Source: Diplodia intermedia | Lineage: Eukaryota > Ascomycota > Dothideomycetes > Botryosphaeriales > Botryosphaeriaceae | Length of the DNA stretch: 64,000 nucleotides | Assembly (NCBI GenBank): GCA_021495925.1 | Contig: JAKEKT010000021.1 | Coordinates: forward strand, 372,001 to 436,000 | Direction: 5' to 3' | In this document: positions 32,576-43,931 of the stretch, one piece after another | Layout: each line of letters opens with the position of its first letter | Numbering within the stretch: position 1 is the first letter of the stretch | The notes under the pieces: model-generated | The model's database searches: none | Told to the model about the DNA's origin: nothing | The model's input: the letters and a program-made list of their open reading frames with translations, nothing else | Translations under genes and position numbers: made by a program

Positions 32576-33845
32576 ATGGCCGAAATCAAGATCCGGGACG
32601 AAGATCTTCAGAATCTGAAGGGCAAAGTGATAATTATTACCGGTGAGTATATTAGAAACATGCGAATGGATTCAAATATAGTAACAAATGATCAGGCGGC
32701 TCATCGGGCATTGGACTTGCTACCGTCTCGCTGGCTCTCGAACATGGGGCAAAAGTCAACATAGGCGATCTCAACCCTCCCCCGCCCGAGGTTCGAGAGC
32801 ACGCAAACTCCACCTTCGTCCCGCTCGACGTGACATCGTGGACCGCGCTGTCAGAGATATTCGAGAAGGCAGTCGAGCTGCACAGCCGAATCGACCATGT
32901 CTTTGCCAACGCAGGTACGTCAACCCCGACAGACCCGACCCAACCCTCTGCTCACCATTGTCTCCAGGCGTCGCCCCCCGCACAACGCTGCTGGAGGACA
33001 AGCTCGACAGCAACGGCAAGCTCCAAGAGCCCGACTACTCGGTCATCGACATCAACCTCAAGAGCGTGCTGAGCACCACCGCCTTAGCCCTCCACCACAT
33101 GAGGAAGCAACAACCACCCGGCGGCAGCATCGTCCTCACCGCATCAGCATCCAGTGCGTTCAGCCTTCCCCCACCATCTCGCCCGCCACCCCGCTAATCC
33201 CACCCCCAGGCTTCCAGCGCTTCCCCAGCGTCGACTACAGTAAGCACCACCATCCCCTTCCCCTCTCCCACCCACTTCCATCCAACTAACCAGCGCCCCC
33301 CAACAGCAACCGCCAAACACGGCGTCCTCGGCCTCCTCCGCTCGCTCTACCCCACCCTCTCCAAAACCCCCTCATCGTCGCCCTCCGCCGCCGCCGCCCG
33401 CACCCCGCTCTCCCAGCACATCCGCGTCAACGCCATCGCCCCGCAGTGGACCGCGACGGGCATCGTGCCGGGCGCCGCGATCCGGGCGGCGGGCGCGTTC
33501 TGCATGCCGGCCGCGGCGCCCGCGCGGTCCGCGCTGTACCTCATGGCGAGCGGGTCGCGCAGCGGGGAGTTGGTGTTCTCGCAGGCGTTGGAGGGCGGCG
33601 GCGGCGGCGGCGGAAAAGAAGAAGGAGGAGAAGGGCAGGACGATGGCGAGGGGGGGCGCGTGCAGTACAAGGAGATTGACGAGGGCATGTGCAGGGAGGC
33701 GGGGCGGTTGTGCGCGGTGCCCGGGCCGGATCTGATGGAGACGCTGGCGCGGATGTTGGAGATGAGGGCGATTAGGGTGAGTGGTAAGGCGGAGGCGGGG
33801 GGTCAGGCGGGGGAGGGGCTGCCGCCGAGTGTCAGAAAATTGTGA
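32576..33845 (+). CDS. Short-chain dehydrogenase/reductase
   Basis: Exons 32576-32642, 32696-32914, 32968-33153, 33210-33239 and 33307-33845 encode 346 residues. The classical SDR landmarks are KVIIITGGSSGIGLATVSLA (cofactor glycine motif, split by intron 1), GDLNPPPPEVREH with an Asp after beta-2 (suggesting NAD over NADP), DHVFANAG, SIVLTASAS (catalytic Ser) and VDYTTAKHG (YxxxK). The C-terminal ~110 residues after IRVNAIAPQW contain a Gly/Glu low-complexity insert. The substrate is unknown. It lies 300 bases upstream of, and in tandem with, a ThDP enzyme gene, so they may share a pathway. Confidence 0.88.
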
Positions 33846-34144
33846 GGCTTGTTCGCTGTGGGGGCGGTGTGTGGTGCGGGGAACGGGGGTTTGGTGTTTC
33901 CGGGTGGATTGGCGGGATGAAGCTGGATGGAGTTTCGCCGTTGTTATTGGTGACTGTGGGGGGAGGATGCTTCTTGGCTGCGAGGGGATGGACTACGTGC
34001 GGGGTTGGATGTAAGCGGTTGCCGGTAGCCGATTGCCCCGCGGACGGCGGACTAGGTTACGTCGTGACGATTTACTTATACGACTCTGTTTCTTCTTTTC
34101 GAGTGCATTACAATACTAAAGACTACGCGCACTTTGTCGAAGCC

Positions 34145-36141
34145 ATGGCGTTCCCGTTGGTTATCCCGGAGAGAAGAGAGTTGACGGGTGGGGATCTTCT
34201 GGCCCAGTCATTGAAGAAGCTTGGGACTGAGGTGGCGTTCGGATTGCATGGTGGCCATCTCGATGCATTCCTTCTCGGGTGCGAAGCCATTGGCATCCGT
34301 CTCGTCGACACGCGGCACGAGACGGTGGCGGTGCAGGCTGCCGAGAGCTACTCCAAGATGACGGGAAAGACGGGCGTCTGCTTCGTCACTGCGAACAGCG
34401 GGTGAGTTCACATCAAGGCATACATTGGCCAGCCCGCTGAGCATTTGTAGATTTTCGAACGGACTCCCCGGCCTCGCCACAGCGTTCGCAGACAGGAGCC
34501 CTATCTTATGCATCACTTCATCCGTGCCGCTTCGGGACCAGGAAAACAACTCCCTGCAGGGCCAAATCGACCAAGTCGTCGTAGCAAGAACAATGACCAA
34601 GTTCGCCCACCGCGTCACGAGCGCCGAAGACCTGCCCCGCCTCGTCGCCCACGCCGTCCACATTGCCGTATCAGGAGCACCAGGTACCTAACCCCAGGAA
34701 AAACACCCCCTCCCTAGGAAAAAATCCAAGAAACCCAAAACAAGAACAAAAAAGCTAACACACATCACCGCCAGGCCCCGTCCTCCTCGACGTCCCCATC
34801 GACGTCCTCTTCACGCCCATCACGCCAGGCCTCATCTCCTGGGGCTCCATCAGCAGCCCGCTCCCCTCGCCGCCAGGCCCGCACCGCGCCGCCATCGCCT
34901 CCGCCGCCAGCATCCTCCTCAGCGCCAAACGGCCGGCCGTGATCCTGGGGACGGGTGCCGCCTCCGCCTCCGCCAACTCCCCCTCCCCCCTCTCCGCCTT
35001 CGCCGCCGCCGCCCCGGGCATCCCCCTCTTCACCAGCGGCAAGTTCGCCCGCCTCCCGCCATCGCTCTACGCCCTCCCCACGTTCGCGGGGCCCGCGGGC
35101 ATCCTGGGCGCGCTGGGGACGACGACGCCGGATGCCGTCGTGTTGGTGGGTGCGCGGACGGGCATGTACCTGGGCGGGCGGAGCGGCGGCGGCATCGTGC
35201 CTTCGAACTGCAAGATCATCCAGATCGACACGGACGGCGGCGAGCTCGGCCGCACGTTCCCCGTGGCGGTGGGGATGGTGTCGGATTCGGGCGCGGCGCT
35301 GGAGGCGTTGGCGGCGGCGTTGAAGGAGAAAGGGAGCAAGCAGGCGACGGCCGACGGGGGATGGCTGCGCACGCTGCTCGAGCTGGGGGCGCGGCCCAGC
35401 CCGTTTGATGCTGTGGACGAGGTTGTCGAGGAGACGGGGGGGCTGCATCCGCATCGCGCGCTGGCAGCTTTCTTCGCCGCGCTGCCGCCCGACTCGCGGC
35501 CCGTCGTCGTCTTGGACGGCGGCGAGGCGGCGCTGTGGGCGGGCCCGGTCGCCGCCGCCGCGAAGTGTCGGCCCTCCGCGCTGATCTCGTCGACCGGGTA
35601 CCTCGGCTTTTTGGGGAACGGGTTCGGGTATGCGTTGGGCTGTGCTGTTGCTGCGGAGGGGGTCGATCAGAAGGAGGGGGCGAAGCCGCCGCTCGTCGTC
35701 CTGGTCACGGGCGATGGCGCGGCGGGGTTTCACTTCATGGAACTGGATTCGTTTGCGAGGCACGGGCTGCGCGTCTTGACGGTTGTTGTTAACAATGCGT
35801 GTTGGGGCATGAGTCGCAATGGGCAGGATCTGGTGTACGCGGGGAAGACGGCGGCGAGGCCGGTCAGCGGGTTGAGTGCGAAGGTCGACTTTGCGATGGT
35901 GGCGAGGGGGTTGGGATGCGCGGGGGAGAGGGCGGAGGGGTTGGCGGAGGTTCGGGAGAAGGTTGGGAGATTGCTGCAGGAAGGAGGAGGAGAGGGCCGG
36001 CGGCCGTGGTGCTTGGATCTGAGGGTTAGTGCGAAGCCGACGCACCCGGGCACGGCGGCCATGGTGAGCATGACGGAGGATCCGGATGTGATTGTTGTGC
36101 CGTATTATGACAATGTGCCGAGGCCGCACTATAAGCTCTAG
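34145..36141 (+). CDS. Thiamine-diphosphate-dependent enzyme (acetolactate synthase / 2-oxoacid decarboxylase family)
   Basis: Exons 34145-34401, 34451-34683 and 34775-36141 encode 618 residues in the three-domain order of the family. The Pyr domain has AFGLHGGHLDAF and the catalytic Glu59 in RHETVAVQAAESYSKMTGK. The central domain has KRPAVILGTGAA and the GARTGMYLGGR region. The PP domain has the ThDP/Mg motif VTGDGAAGFHFMELDSFARH ending in VVVNNACWGMS (GDG...NN). Family members ligate or decarboxylate 2-oxo acids (acetolactate synthase, benzoylformate decarboxylase, oxalyl-CoA decarboxylase and others). This is not obviously the housekeeping acetolactate synthase, because no mitochondrial presequence is visible. 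Neighbours acting on hydroxy and keto acids suggest a catabolic role. Confidence 0.88.
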
Positions 36142-36207
36142 AGTCGTGTTGTTCATTAAAGTGTTGTATACTGCAATATATATACTGAATGTACAGCGGA
36201 CGGATCC

Positions 36208-37670
36208 TCAGTCCTCGGTGAGAAACGGAGGGAGCGATACCTCGCTCGGAGTGATGCTGTTGTTCCTCGAAGCCTCTCCCATGATTTCCAAACTGGGGCA
36301 GTGCGAATCCCGCCGCTGCGTCATGGTCGTGGTGACCAGAATCGCAGACTCCCTGGGCGGCTCGACCCCGAACCGACCAAACCCCTCTTCCGGCCCGCCC
36401 CTTTCCACCATGGACTGAACAAGTCCTCCTTTCCGGCTCATCTGGTTCCGTTGCGCCGCGTCCATCCTGATCCCGTGTTCCAGCAGCGAGTTCCACCCGT
36501 GGCCTTTTTCAAACCCGGTGACGGCAACCGTTGCCTGGTCACTCCTGCGGTTGGGATTGAGGAAGCGCGGGAAAAGCCGGGTGAGAAGCGTTTTGCACTG
36601 CGGCAACGACGCGCAGATGATGCCGACCACCACTTCGATCACCGCCCAGCGTGCCGAGTCTACGTTGTCCCATCCTGGATCCGTTGAATCGGCTGCTTTG
36701 TCGATGGAGCGCAGGCGAAGAAAGGAGCATATACATCCACTGCGTTCATTGTTGTGAGATTGAGGACATTGAAAGGAGAATCGTTGCGCACTTACAACCC
36801 GCCAAGAGCAAAGATGCTTCCGAGCGCCCATCTTTCGCGTCGAGAGATGCGTAGGGACTTCACGACGGGGATTGGAAGCACGATGAGGACGAGGTCGAAA
36901 AAGACGTAGGTGTAGCCTTGGGCGAACCACATGGCTTTGACGTTGACGCAGTGCTCGCTGAAGGCGGCGGGCGACGCGACCTTCTCCGGATGCCAGAAGA
37001 GCGATATTGGCCGGCAGGTCAGGATGCAGCACGTCACTGACACCACAGTGTTGAGCATTAGGACGTATAAAAAGACGACGCACGCGACTCTCGTCCCTTT
37101 CGACGAGGCAAAGAGGCGCAGGTAGGAGAGCACTATGGACATCTTCGTGATCCCCAGGCTGAAGTTGAAGAATATGTACGCGATCCACAGGTTCTTGGCC
37201 ATATTAGCAACTGACAGGATGTTGCGGGTGTAGCGTACGAACCAAAGTCATGCTCTGAAGCTCGGGTATCGAAAGGTTGGAGATATGCGACCCGAGACCA
37301 GTATCTGCTTGAGTCAGATATGAATCTCCAAGCAGCATTCAAGCTTACGGGTTGCATGGATAAGAAGTCCCATCAGAGCAGCCGCACACAGCTTGTCAAA
37401 GTGTCAGCGCGGAAGACCGAAGCATTCGGGGGCCCGTACTGTAGCCACTATGATCACACTATCGTCTAAAGCAAAAGTGCGGAGGAGATGCATGTGGGTG
37501 AACAGGCGGATGCCAACGACCAGAAGGCAGATAGCAAAGACACTCGCAGTGGTGGCAATAACCTCATGGCCTCGGGTTTTGGAAAGAACTGATGCCTGCT
37601 CATCACTGCCATGGTCCTGTCGAAGCTGCGGGGGTAGACTCCTGGCCGAAAGTGAAGGGATTTCCATCAT
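36208..37670 (-). CDS. Rhodopsin-domain (SAT4/PTH11-type) integral membrane protein
   Basis: Exons 37440-37670, 37349-37391, 37243-37304, 36796-37193 and 36208-36739 encode 421 residues. About seven membrane helices are present: ATTASVFAICLLVVGIRLF, FALDDSVIIVATLCAAAL, YIFFNFSLGITKMSIVLSYL, VVFLYVLMLNTVVSVTCCIL, YTYVFFDLVLIVLPIPVV, WALGSIFALGG and WAVIEVVVGIICASLP. LTCRPISLFW and CVNVKAMWFAQGY are typical of the fungal rhodopsin-like family that includes SAT4 and some PTH11-like receptors. The cytosolic tail is about 130 residues. Intron 3 uses a GTTCGT donor with a GCTAAT branch site and AAG acceptor, the only choice that keeps the frame. Convergent to the ThDP gene with a 66-base gap. Ligand and role unknown. 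Confidence 0.82.
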
Positions 37671-38543
37671 GGGGACTGGTGCTGTTATGTGTGCGTGCGT
37701 GGCTTGGGCGACAGATTGCCTTAAGAATGTTGCACGCACTGGCAACCTCCGCGTCGACCCTGTTCCCTGATTCCGACATCCCTTGCGTCCGGACTTCATT
37801 CCCACGATCGACGTCCAACAAAGAGCACGACAAGCGAAACGGCCGCCTCTGGCCTAGTCTTCCATCCCTTGGGCGGTCTGGATTCGGTAGGGCTGACGAA
37901 ATCCAGCACAAACAGGCATAGCGAGGCCGGCGATACGGACGCTTCCGCAACCGGACACCTGCCATGCTTGGTTTCCTTCGGCCGAGCGAGGATCGGTAGA
38001 ACAATCTTCGCAGCATCTGGCGCCGGCCGCCGTATGGAAGCGCGCTAGAATTCTCTCATGTGAAATTAAGAATTCACCGGACATCCGGACGAGGTTAAAA
38101 TAGAGTGTACCGCCAGGTGACTGTGCATACAGTCATACGAAATCCATCTCTTTCCACGACCAGCAGGTACTCAAAGAGTCATAAGGAAATCAGCACAATC
38201 CTGACTTACAATCAGTCTGAATGGTCGCGTCGAAGATGGGACTTCCTGATTGAAGATGGGGAGCTTTGTTGGATTACTTGCGAACGAGCTCTGTCGCGCA
38301 GGCTCCCGAGCATGCCGACTTCCTTATCGGAAAAGACCCTTTACCAGGAGCAAGATCGGCACGATGATTGTGCAATAGAGGGGAAAAGTGAAGGAATAGT
38401 GGAGCAGCCGGGGACTTGTCGGCGTCTGCCCCGCAGCTGGCGTCGGAAAAGATGTGCATCTCGCCGACCACGATGCGGGGTGTTCGCTATGGCTTCCGTG
38501 TTACTTCAACCACGCTTTCCTCGCAAACTTGCCAACGGGCAAA
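37671..38543. other. Divergent promoter region
   Basis: Between the rhodopsin-like gene (-) and the dehydrogenase gene (+). No further feature recognised. Confidence 0.4.
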
Positions 38544-39656
38544 ATGGCTAAGCCTATCGTTCTGCATCTTGGAAACGCTGTCAAGTACAGCACCGAGTAC
38601 TACGAAAAAGAATTTCTACCAAGGTTCAATGTCGTCAGGAACGAGGACTTGGACAGGGAGTCCTTCAAGGAGGCTTTGAGAGAGAGAAAGTACGTCCCTG
38701 GAACGTATGCATACAGGTAAAAGTACTGAGCAAAACACAGATATGGCGACTTTTCAGCCATCTTCCGCCCGCATTTCCAGACCGGCGGCGAGATGGGCCA
38801 GTGGGACGAGGAGCTGATCTCTCTGCTGCCGCCGTCCGTCCGCATCTTCGCATCCGCAGGCGCCGGCTTCAACTGGGCCGACATCGACGTCTTCGGCAGG
38901 CACAAGATCTGGTACGCCAACGGAGCGGGCGCCTCGGACGAGGCCGTCTCGGACACGGCCCTCTACATGATCCTGTCCGTCTTCCGCAACCTGACCCGCG
39001 CCCAGCTGGCCGCGCGCTCGGGTGACCCGGAGCAGTTCACCTACACCCACGGCTTGATCGCCGACATCTCGGCCAACCCGCGCGGACACGTGCTCGGCAT
39101 CGTCGGCCTGGGCAAAATCAGCAAGAAGCTGGCCGTCAAGGCTCGGTTGGCGCTGGGCATGGACATCCACTACTATGATGTCCTTCGTGCCAGTGCCGAA
39201 GAGGAGGAGAGGCTGGGGGCTACGTACCACGCGTCGCTGGACGAGCTTCTGGCCATGTCCGACTGCGTCTCGCTGCACACGCCGCTGAACCCGCACACCC
39301 AAGACTTGATCAACGCGAGCAATATTTTCCTCATCAAGAAGGGCGCAAGGCTGATCAACACTGCGCGTGGGCCCATCGTGGAGGAGAAGGCGTTGATCGA
39401 TGCGTTGAAGAAGGGCCATCTCTCGGCGGCTGGGTTGGACGTCTTCTACAACGAGCCACACATTCCAAAGGAACTCATTGAGATGGACAATGTCACATTG
39501 ACAACGCATATTGGCGGAGGGGCGCTGGATACTCGAGTCAACTTTGAGTTGCTGGCTATGAAGAACATTGTCACCGTGGTGGGTCCGGACGGGGGATTTG
39601 CTGGAAAGCCGCTGACCCCAGTCAATACCCATGCATTCGAGGCAGCGGTTCAGTAG
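38544..39656 (+). CDS. D-isomer-specific 2-hydroxyacid dehydrogenase
   Basis: Exons 38544-38689 and 38741-39656 encode 353 residues. The substrate domain has FASAGAGFNWADID. The NAD-binding domain has GHVLGIVGLGKISKK (GxGxxx). The catalytic Arg is in INTARGPIVEEKAL, the Glu in FYNEPHIPKEL and the His in LTTHIGGG. The enzyme reversibly reduces 2-oxo acids to D-2-hydroxy acids with NAD(P)H. The substrate could be mandelate/benzoylformate-like, glyoxylate/hydroxypyruvate or another. With a ThDP-dependent 2-oxoacid enzyme and a keto-acid aldolase nearby, a small 2-oxo-acid pathway is plausible. The start MAKPIVLHLGN has good context (AAAATGG). Confidence 0.92.
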
Positions 39657-40075
39657 GAGAGACTCAATGTGATGATATCTTCTGACCCTATGAGATCGTA
39701 GAACAGTTGTGATATGCTTGGTGATACGCCGGGTAGCGTTAAAGCGCTTCTCCAAACCCCCACCTACTATATCGGATTTTAATCCGACACCAAAAGCAAT
39801 GCACCTTTCATTGGACAATTCAATGCGGGGTTCGGGAGAACGGCGTACTATTGACCACCACAAGTGCAACCCATGCTGCTCGATGTCGGTATGCTCGGCC
39901 GCTGACGCGGCGAAGCAATCCAATTGCCGAGAGGACTGCTTTGGATGTATGTACTTACAACATGGCCCTCAACCAAGCTTCCCGCCGATTTCGTCCACCG
40001 ATTCCAGCCCCTCCCATATCCGAGTCCCGACAGTCAACACCACGCCTCGAAAAACCCACCACCAAAAAAACAAAA
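39657..40075. other. Intergenic spacer
   Basis: Terminator/promoter spacer between two same-strand genes. Nothing else seen. Confidence 0.4.
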
Positions 40076-41327
40076 ATGCCCTCATCAACGATCCCCGCCA
40101 AAGCGCGCCCACTGCCGCCCGGCGTCTACTGCCCCGTCATCACGCTCTACAAGAACACGCCCCTCCAGGAAATAGACCTAGACGCAATGGTCCGTCCAGC
40201 CCCATCCCACCAAAGCCGCGCCCCCTGCTCCAACAGCACCGCAACGCCAACTGACCAACCTCACGCGCGCGGCAGTACGCGCACTGCCAACACCTCGTCC
40301 GCGCCGGCCAGCACGGCCTCGTCTACCTCGGCACCAACGGCGAGCTCGCCCTGCTCGACCGCGCCGAGCGCAAGCAGATCGTCGCCACCGCCCGGCGCGC
40401 CGTCAAAGACCTCGGCATCCCCGACGGCGACTACCCGCTCGTCGCGGGCATCTCGGCCCAGGGCACCAAGGAGACGGTGCAACTGGCGCACGACGCGCAC
40501 GACGCGGGCGCCGGGTGGGCGCTGCTGCTGCCCCCCAGCTACTGGGCCAAGGCGGTCTCCGAGGAGGCGCTGCTTGGGTACTATCGCGACGTGGCCGACG
40601 CGAGTCCGCTGCCCGTGGTGGTGTATAACGTACGTGCGTGCGTGTGCTGCCTTTTCCCTTCGCTTTGCGTTCCCCCGTCCTCCCCCCTTTCCCTCCCTGT
40701 CGGGTGATTTGTGGTGGCGGTGGTTTTGATCAAGTGACTGGTCGATTGACGATGATGGGAAAACAACAACAGTTCCCCGGCGTGACATCCGGCGTCGACC
40801 TCGACTCGGACCAGCTCGCCGCGCTGGCCGTGCACCCCAACATCGTCGCCGCCAAGCTGACCTGCGGCAACGTCGGCAAGGCCGTGCGGCTGGCCAGCAC
40901 CTTCTCGCCCGCGCAGTTCGCCGTCTTCGGCGGCTCGTCCGACTACCTCGTCCCCGCCCTCGAGGCCGGCGGCGTCGGCTGCGTCACCGGCCTCGCCAAC
41001 GTCTTTCCCGCCGCCACCGCCCGCGTCTTCGATCTGTGGACGCAGGGAAGGAGGGAAGAGGCCCGCCGCCTGCAGCAGGTGGTGGCGGGTGCCGAGTGGG
41101 CGTGCAAGAAGGGTTTGGCCGCGACTAAGTATGGCGCGTGGTGGTTTGTCGGGAGGACGAGGCTGGGGATTGAGGATCGCGCGGCCTTTGCCCCGCGGAA
41201 GCCGTATTTGGAGATTGGAGAGCCGCTGCGGCGGTGGACGGTGCAGACCATGGGCGTTTTGGAGGAGGATGAGGCGGCCATTTTGGAGCCTGTCGAGAAG
41301 AATGGGAAAGCATATAGTGCTTCGTGA
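40076..41327 (+). CDS. DHDPS/NAL-family aldolase
   Basis: Exons 40076-40189, 40276-40629 and 40773-41327 encode 340 residues with a TIM-barrel of the dihydrodipicolinate synthase / N-acetylneuraminate lyase superfamily. The signature GTNGE (residues 57-61, usually GTTGE) binds the keto-acid carboxylate. Tyr155 is in LPVVVYNFPGVTSG, and the Schiff-base Lys184 is in NIVAAKLTCGNVGK. GGSSDYLVPALEAGGVGCVTG is typical of fungal members. Filamentous fungi lack the DHDPS lysine route, so related reactions such as 4-hydroxy-2-oxoglutarate or 2-keto-3-deoxy-sugar-acid cleavage are likelier. It probably generates or consumes pyruvate. It lies in tandem with the 2-hydroxyacid dehydrogenase. Confidence 0.9.
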
Positions 41328-42373
41328 ATACGGCAATGCTGGAGGATGCTAAAGCGAACGCGGATGGACACTGCTGGCGAAGCTTTTACTCGGGCTCCTG
41401 AAGATGTCAATCACCTAAAGAAAGTAATCCTTCTCGCTCACGTCGTTGAACAATTACCAGGAGTTTCTTGACTTTGAACCTCAAGATGTACAGAGCTCCG
41501 AAGCACCTCCAGAAGGCTTCTAGTCTTTGGCAGTTTTCATAAACGCTCCCAAGTCAAATTATGCTATCAAGTTAGCGGGGCCTTTCTTGGACAGTCTTAT
41601 GGGAAAAGACGACTCGCACCAACTGTATCGCCAGATCAGGTCACAGGTCGCGGCGATCCGCGAACCTAGAATGAACACTATAGCCTCTAGAGCCAGATGA
41701 CAGCTTTATCTGCACCAAGAAAGAAAAGAAAAGAAAAGGCTAGTAGGACTGTTAAATATCGACAATGACCATTTTATCGCCCATACCTAATGAGGACCTT
41801 GGGGGCTTAAAAGAAGCCTCATAGGGCTCATTCACGGCAAATTAAAACGTATTTCCCCAGGCGTAGCAGACTAGCATATCCTAACGACTGTCTCCAGTTC
41901 GTTCTTCAAGTCATTATTCCCTACATTTATTTCCCCTTGTCTCTACTGCTGATTCCGCGATTCTCATCGGAGTTCTTCCCATCTCTCGGCGCATGTATCT
42001 CTATATATTTCACATTTAGCTGTCGGAAATATCACCTATAGAATGTTCATGAGAGCAATACCACCTACGCTCTTTAGTCCGCCTAGAATACTCCTCTTGG
42101 ACAGTCGTGTGTAACTTATCAACAACTGCCAAATGCGCTAGACGAGGCGCATGTTGATCTCTTCCCGTAATTGATAATGTAAATCGGCACTATAGTTTCT
42201 CCCAGTGGCAGTGTTGGTACGATAGCGCTCGGCTGGGGGACGCGGGAAGAATTTGTGGACGGAAAGTCGCCGGGTCGGTACGATGTCTTCGACGCGGCGA
42301 GGGCTCCACCGTGGCACGCATGGGTACTGGTGACCCACGCTGAACAGAACATAGAAAGCTGCGTGGTCTTCCA
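41328..42373. other. Intergenic, lower GC, no gene
   Basis: About 1 kb with more A+T than its surroundings and an AAGAAAAGAAAAG purine tract near 41722. It could hold eroded repeats, but I cannot identify any. Confidence 0.35.
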
Positions 42374-43538
42374 CTAGTGCTCCTCTGGGCGTCCCGGATG
42401 GTAGGCGCGATACACCTGCAAAGCTCCCTCGACGGACTGGACGATGCCGAAGAACACGGTCAAGAAGAGAACGGCAACGGCGACCCAGAAGGTGTACCAT
42501 TGCGGGCCCTTCCGTCTGTCGTACCACCACTGCGACAGCGTGCTCGGCTCCGCCTCGTCGAAGACCTGCTTCAGTAGCACGAGCCGTTCTCGCCAGAAAT
42601 GGAAATTCTCGATCTGTCGATCGTCGGTGCGGAGGTGTGGTAGTCTGACCGCTCTGCCGTCGAGGTTCTCCAGAGAGCGTTGCTTCTTGTACCATTTCGC
42701 GGTGCGCTTGTCCGAGGACGGGAGGAGCAGAGAGAGCGTGCGCAACGTCTCCTTGCAGAAGCCGGGTGGAAAGATGTCCCTGTGCGGTGCGATGAGTTTT
42801 GCGGAAACCGTCGGGTGGGAGATGCGTGGCTTACGTGCGGCTCTGCTCGAGGAACGTTGCATGGTGGAAAACGAGAACCTCTTTGTCATCATCCCTCAGC
42901 CTCAAGTGATCGGAGAGATTGTTGGTCCAAGATACTTTGATGCCGGCGAGGAGCTCGAGATTGCGGGCGTTGAAGAGCTTGGGGAGCCGCACGTAGCCCG
43001 CGCTCTGCCTTGCGGGCTCGAAGTGATTGGATACGAATGCGCGCAAAGAATCATTGTCCCAGAGGAGCGGGCGGTGGGCGGAGTAGGCGCAGTGTGGTTG
43101 GCCAATGTCCATCATCGTGACCAGCCTTGCCGCCCAGTCGATTGCGTTGTTGATGACGTGGTCGTTGGGGGCGGAATCTTCCTTCTCTTCGGTTTCCGGT
43201 TTCGAGGCTGCTAGTCGTAATGCTTTGAGGCTCTGCATCATATCATCTCTCTGCCGCGACTCTGCCACAAGGCAGTCTACCACGCGTAGGATGTCGCTGT
43301 GGGATGAAATTCTGAATCCGGACGACCCATCGCTTGGTAAGCAGCATCTTTGTTCCAGGCTGAAGATGTGGCATTGCTGTGCGTAGTACTCGAGGTAAGG
43401 GTCGATGTCGAGCGATTGCGCTTTCGAGGCCTTGGGGTCGACTTGATTGTTCCAGATGGCGTTGAGCAGGACCGCCTTCTCCTCCACCGTGGGGTGGCAC
43501 GCGGTGACGGGCAGCTTCAAGCACTCGGCGTCCAGCAT
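42374..43538 (-). CDS. Hypothetical tail-anchored protein
   Basis: Exons 42835-43538 and 42374-42779 encode 369 residues. The body is soluble and helical, with recognisable blocks ECLKLPVTACHPTVEEKAVL, LNAIWNNQVD and HSDILRVVDCLVAESRQRDD, then a charged linker ending RQIENFHFWRERLVLLKQVF. A single hydrophobic helix near the C-terminus (WYTFWVAVAVLFLTVFFGIV) is followed by only ~20 residues, giving a C-tail-anchored topology. I recall this layout in many uncharacterised, expanded fungal proteins, but I cannot name a function. It is divergently transcribed from the trypsin-like/PNGase fusion gene, with 393 bases between the starts. Confidence 0.75.
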
Positions 43539-43931
43539 TTCGGATACTCAGCTTTGAGGTTATGGCCAAGTCATGTTTTCACGGGGCCTCCGAGGTCTTT
43601 AGTGGCGCTTTCTTGGCCATATCCAGCTGCGCCCATGGTGTTGCGCGTCGTTGACGCGGCCAGGTAAGCGGTGCGAGGCAGATATGCACCTCAGCCTCGG
43701 CGGACTACGTCGATTGTCGTGCCACACCCTCCCGTCAGCCACGAACCACCCCGCCAGTTCCATTTCCGGTCTCATTGCTTGTTGCTGCTCCATCCCGTTC
43801 ATTTCTTCGGCTTGTTCTTCTCGTTGTCGCAGCTCTTTCGTGACCGTCTTTAGGCTTCCGCAAGCCGGACGCCATCTTGTCACACAGTGTGAACAGCGTC
43901 AGTGGATGCAAGGACAAGCATGTGAGAGAAG
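43539..43931. promoter_or_regulatory. Divergent promoter, tail-anchored gene / fusion gene
   Basis: The short 393-base divergent spacer implies possible co-regulation of the two genes. No specific sites recognised. Confidence 0.35.

Noticed and set aside
34765..36156. 463-codon minus-strand frame opposite the ThDP gene
   Set aside because: Arg/Pro/His-rich antisense translation without domains; the plus strand carries the ThDP motif.
38754..39923. 389-codon minus-strand frame opposite the 2-hydroxyacid dehydrogenase
   Set aside because: Antisense shadow of a well-conserved enzyme.
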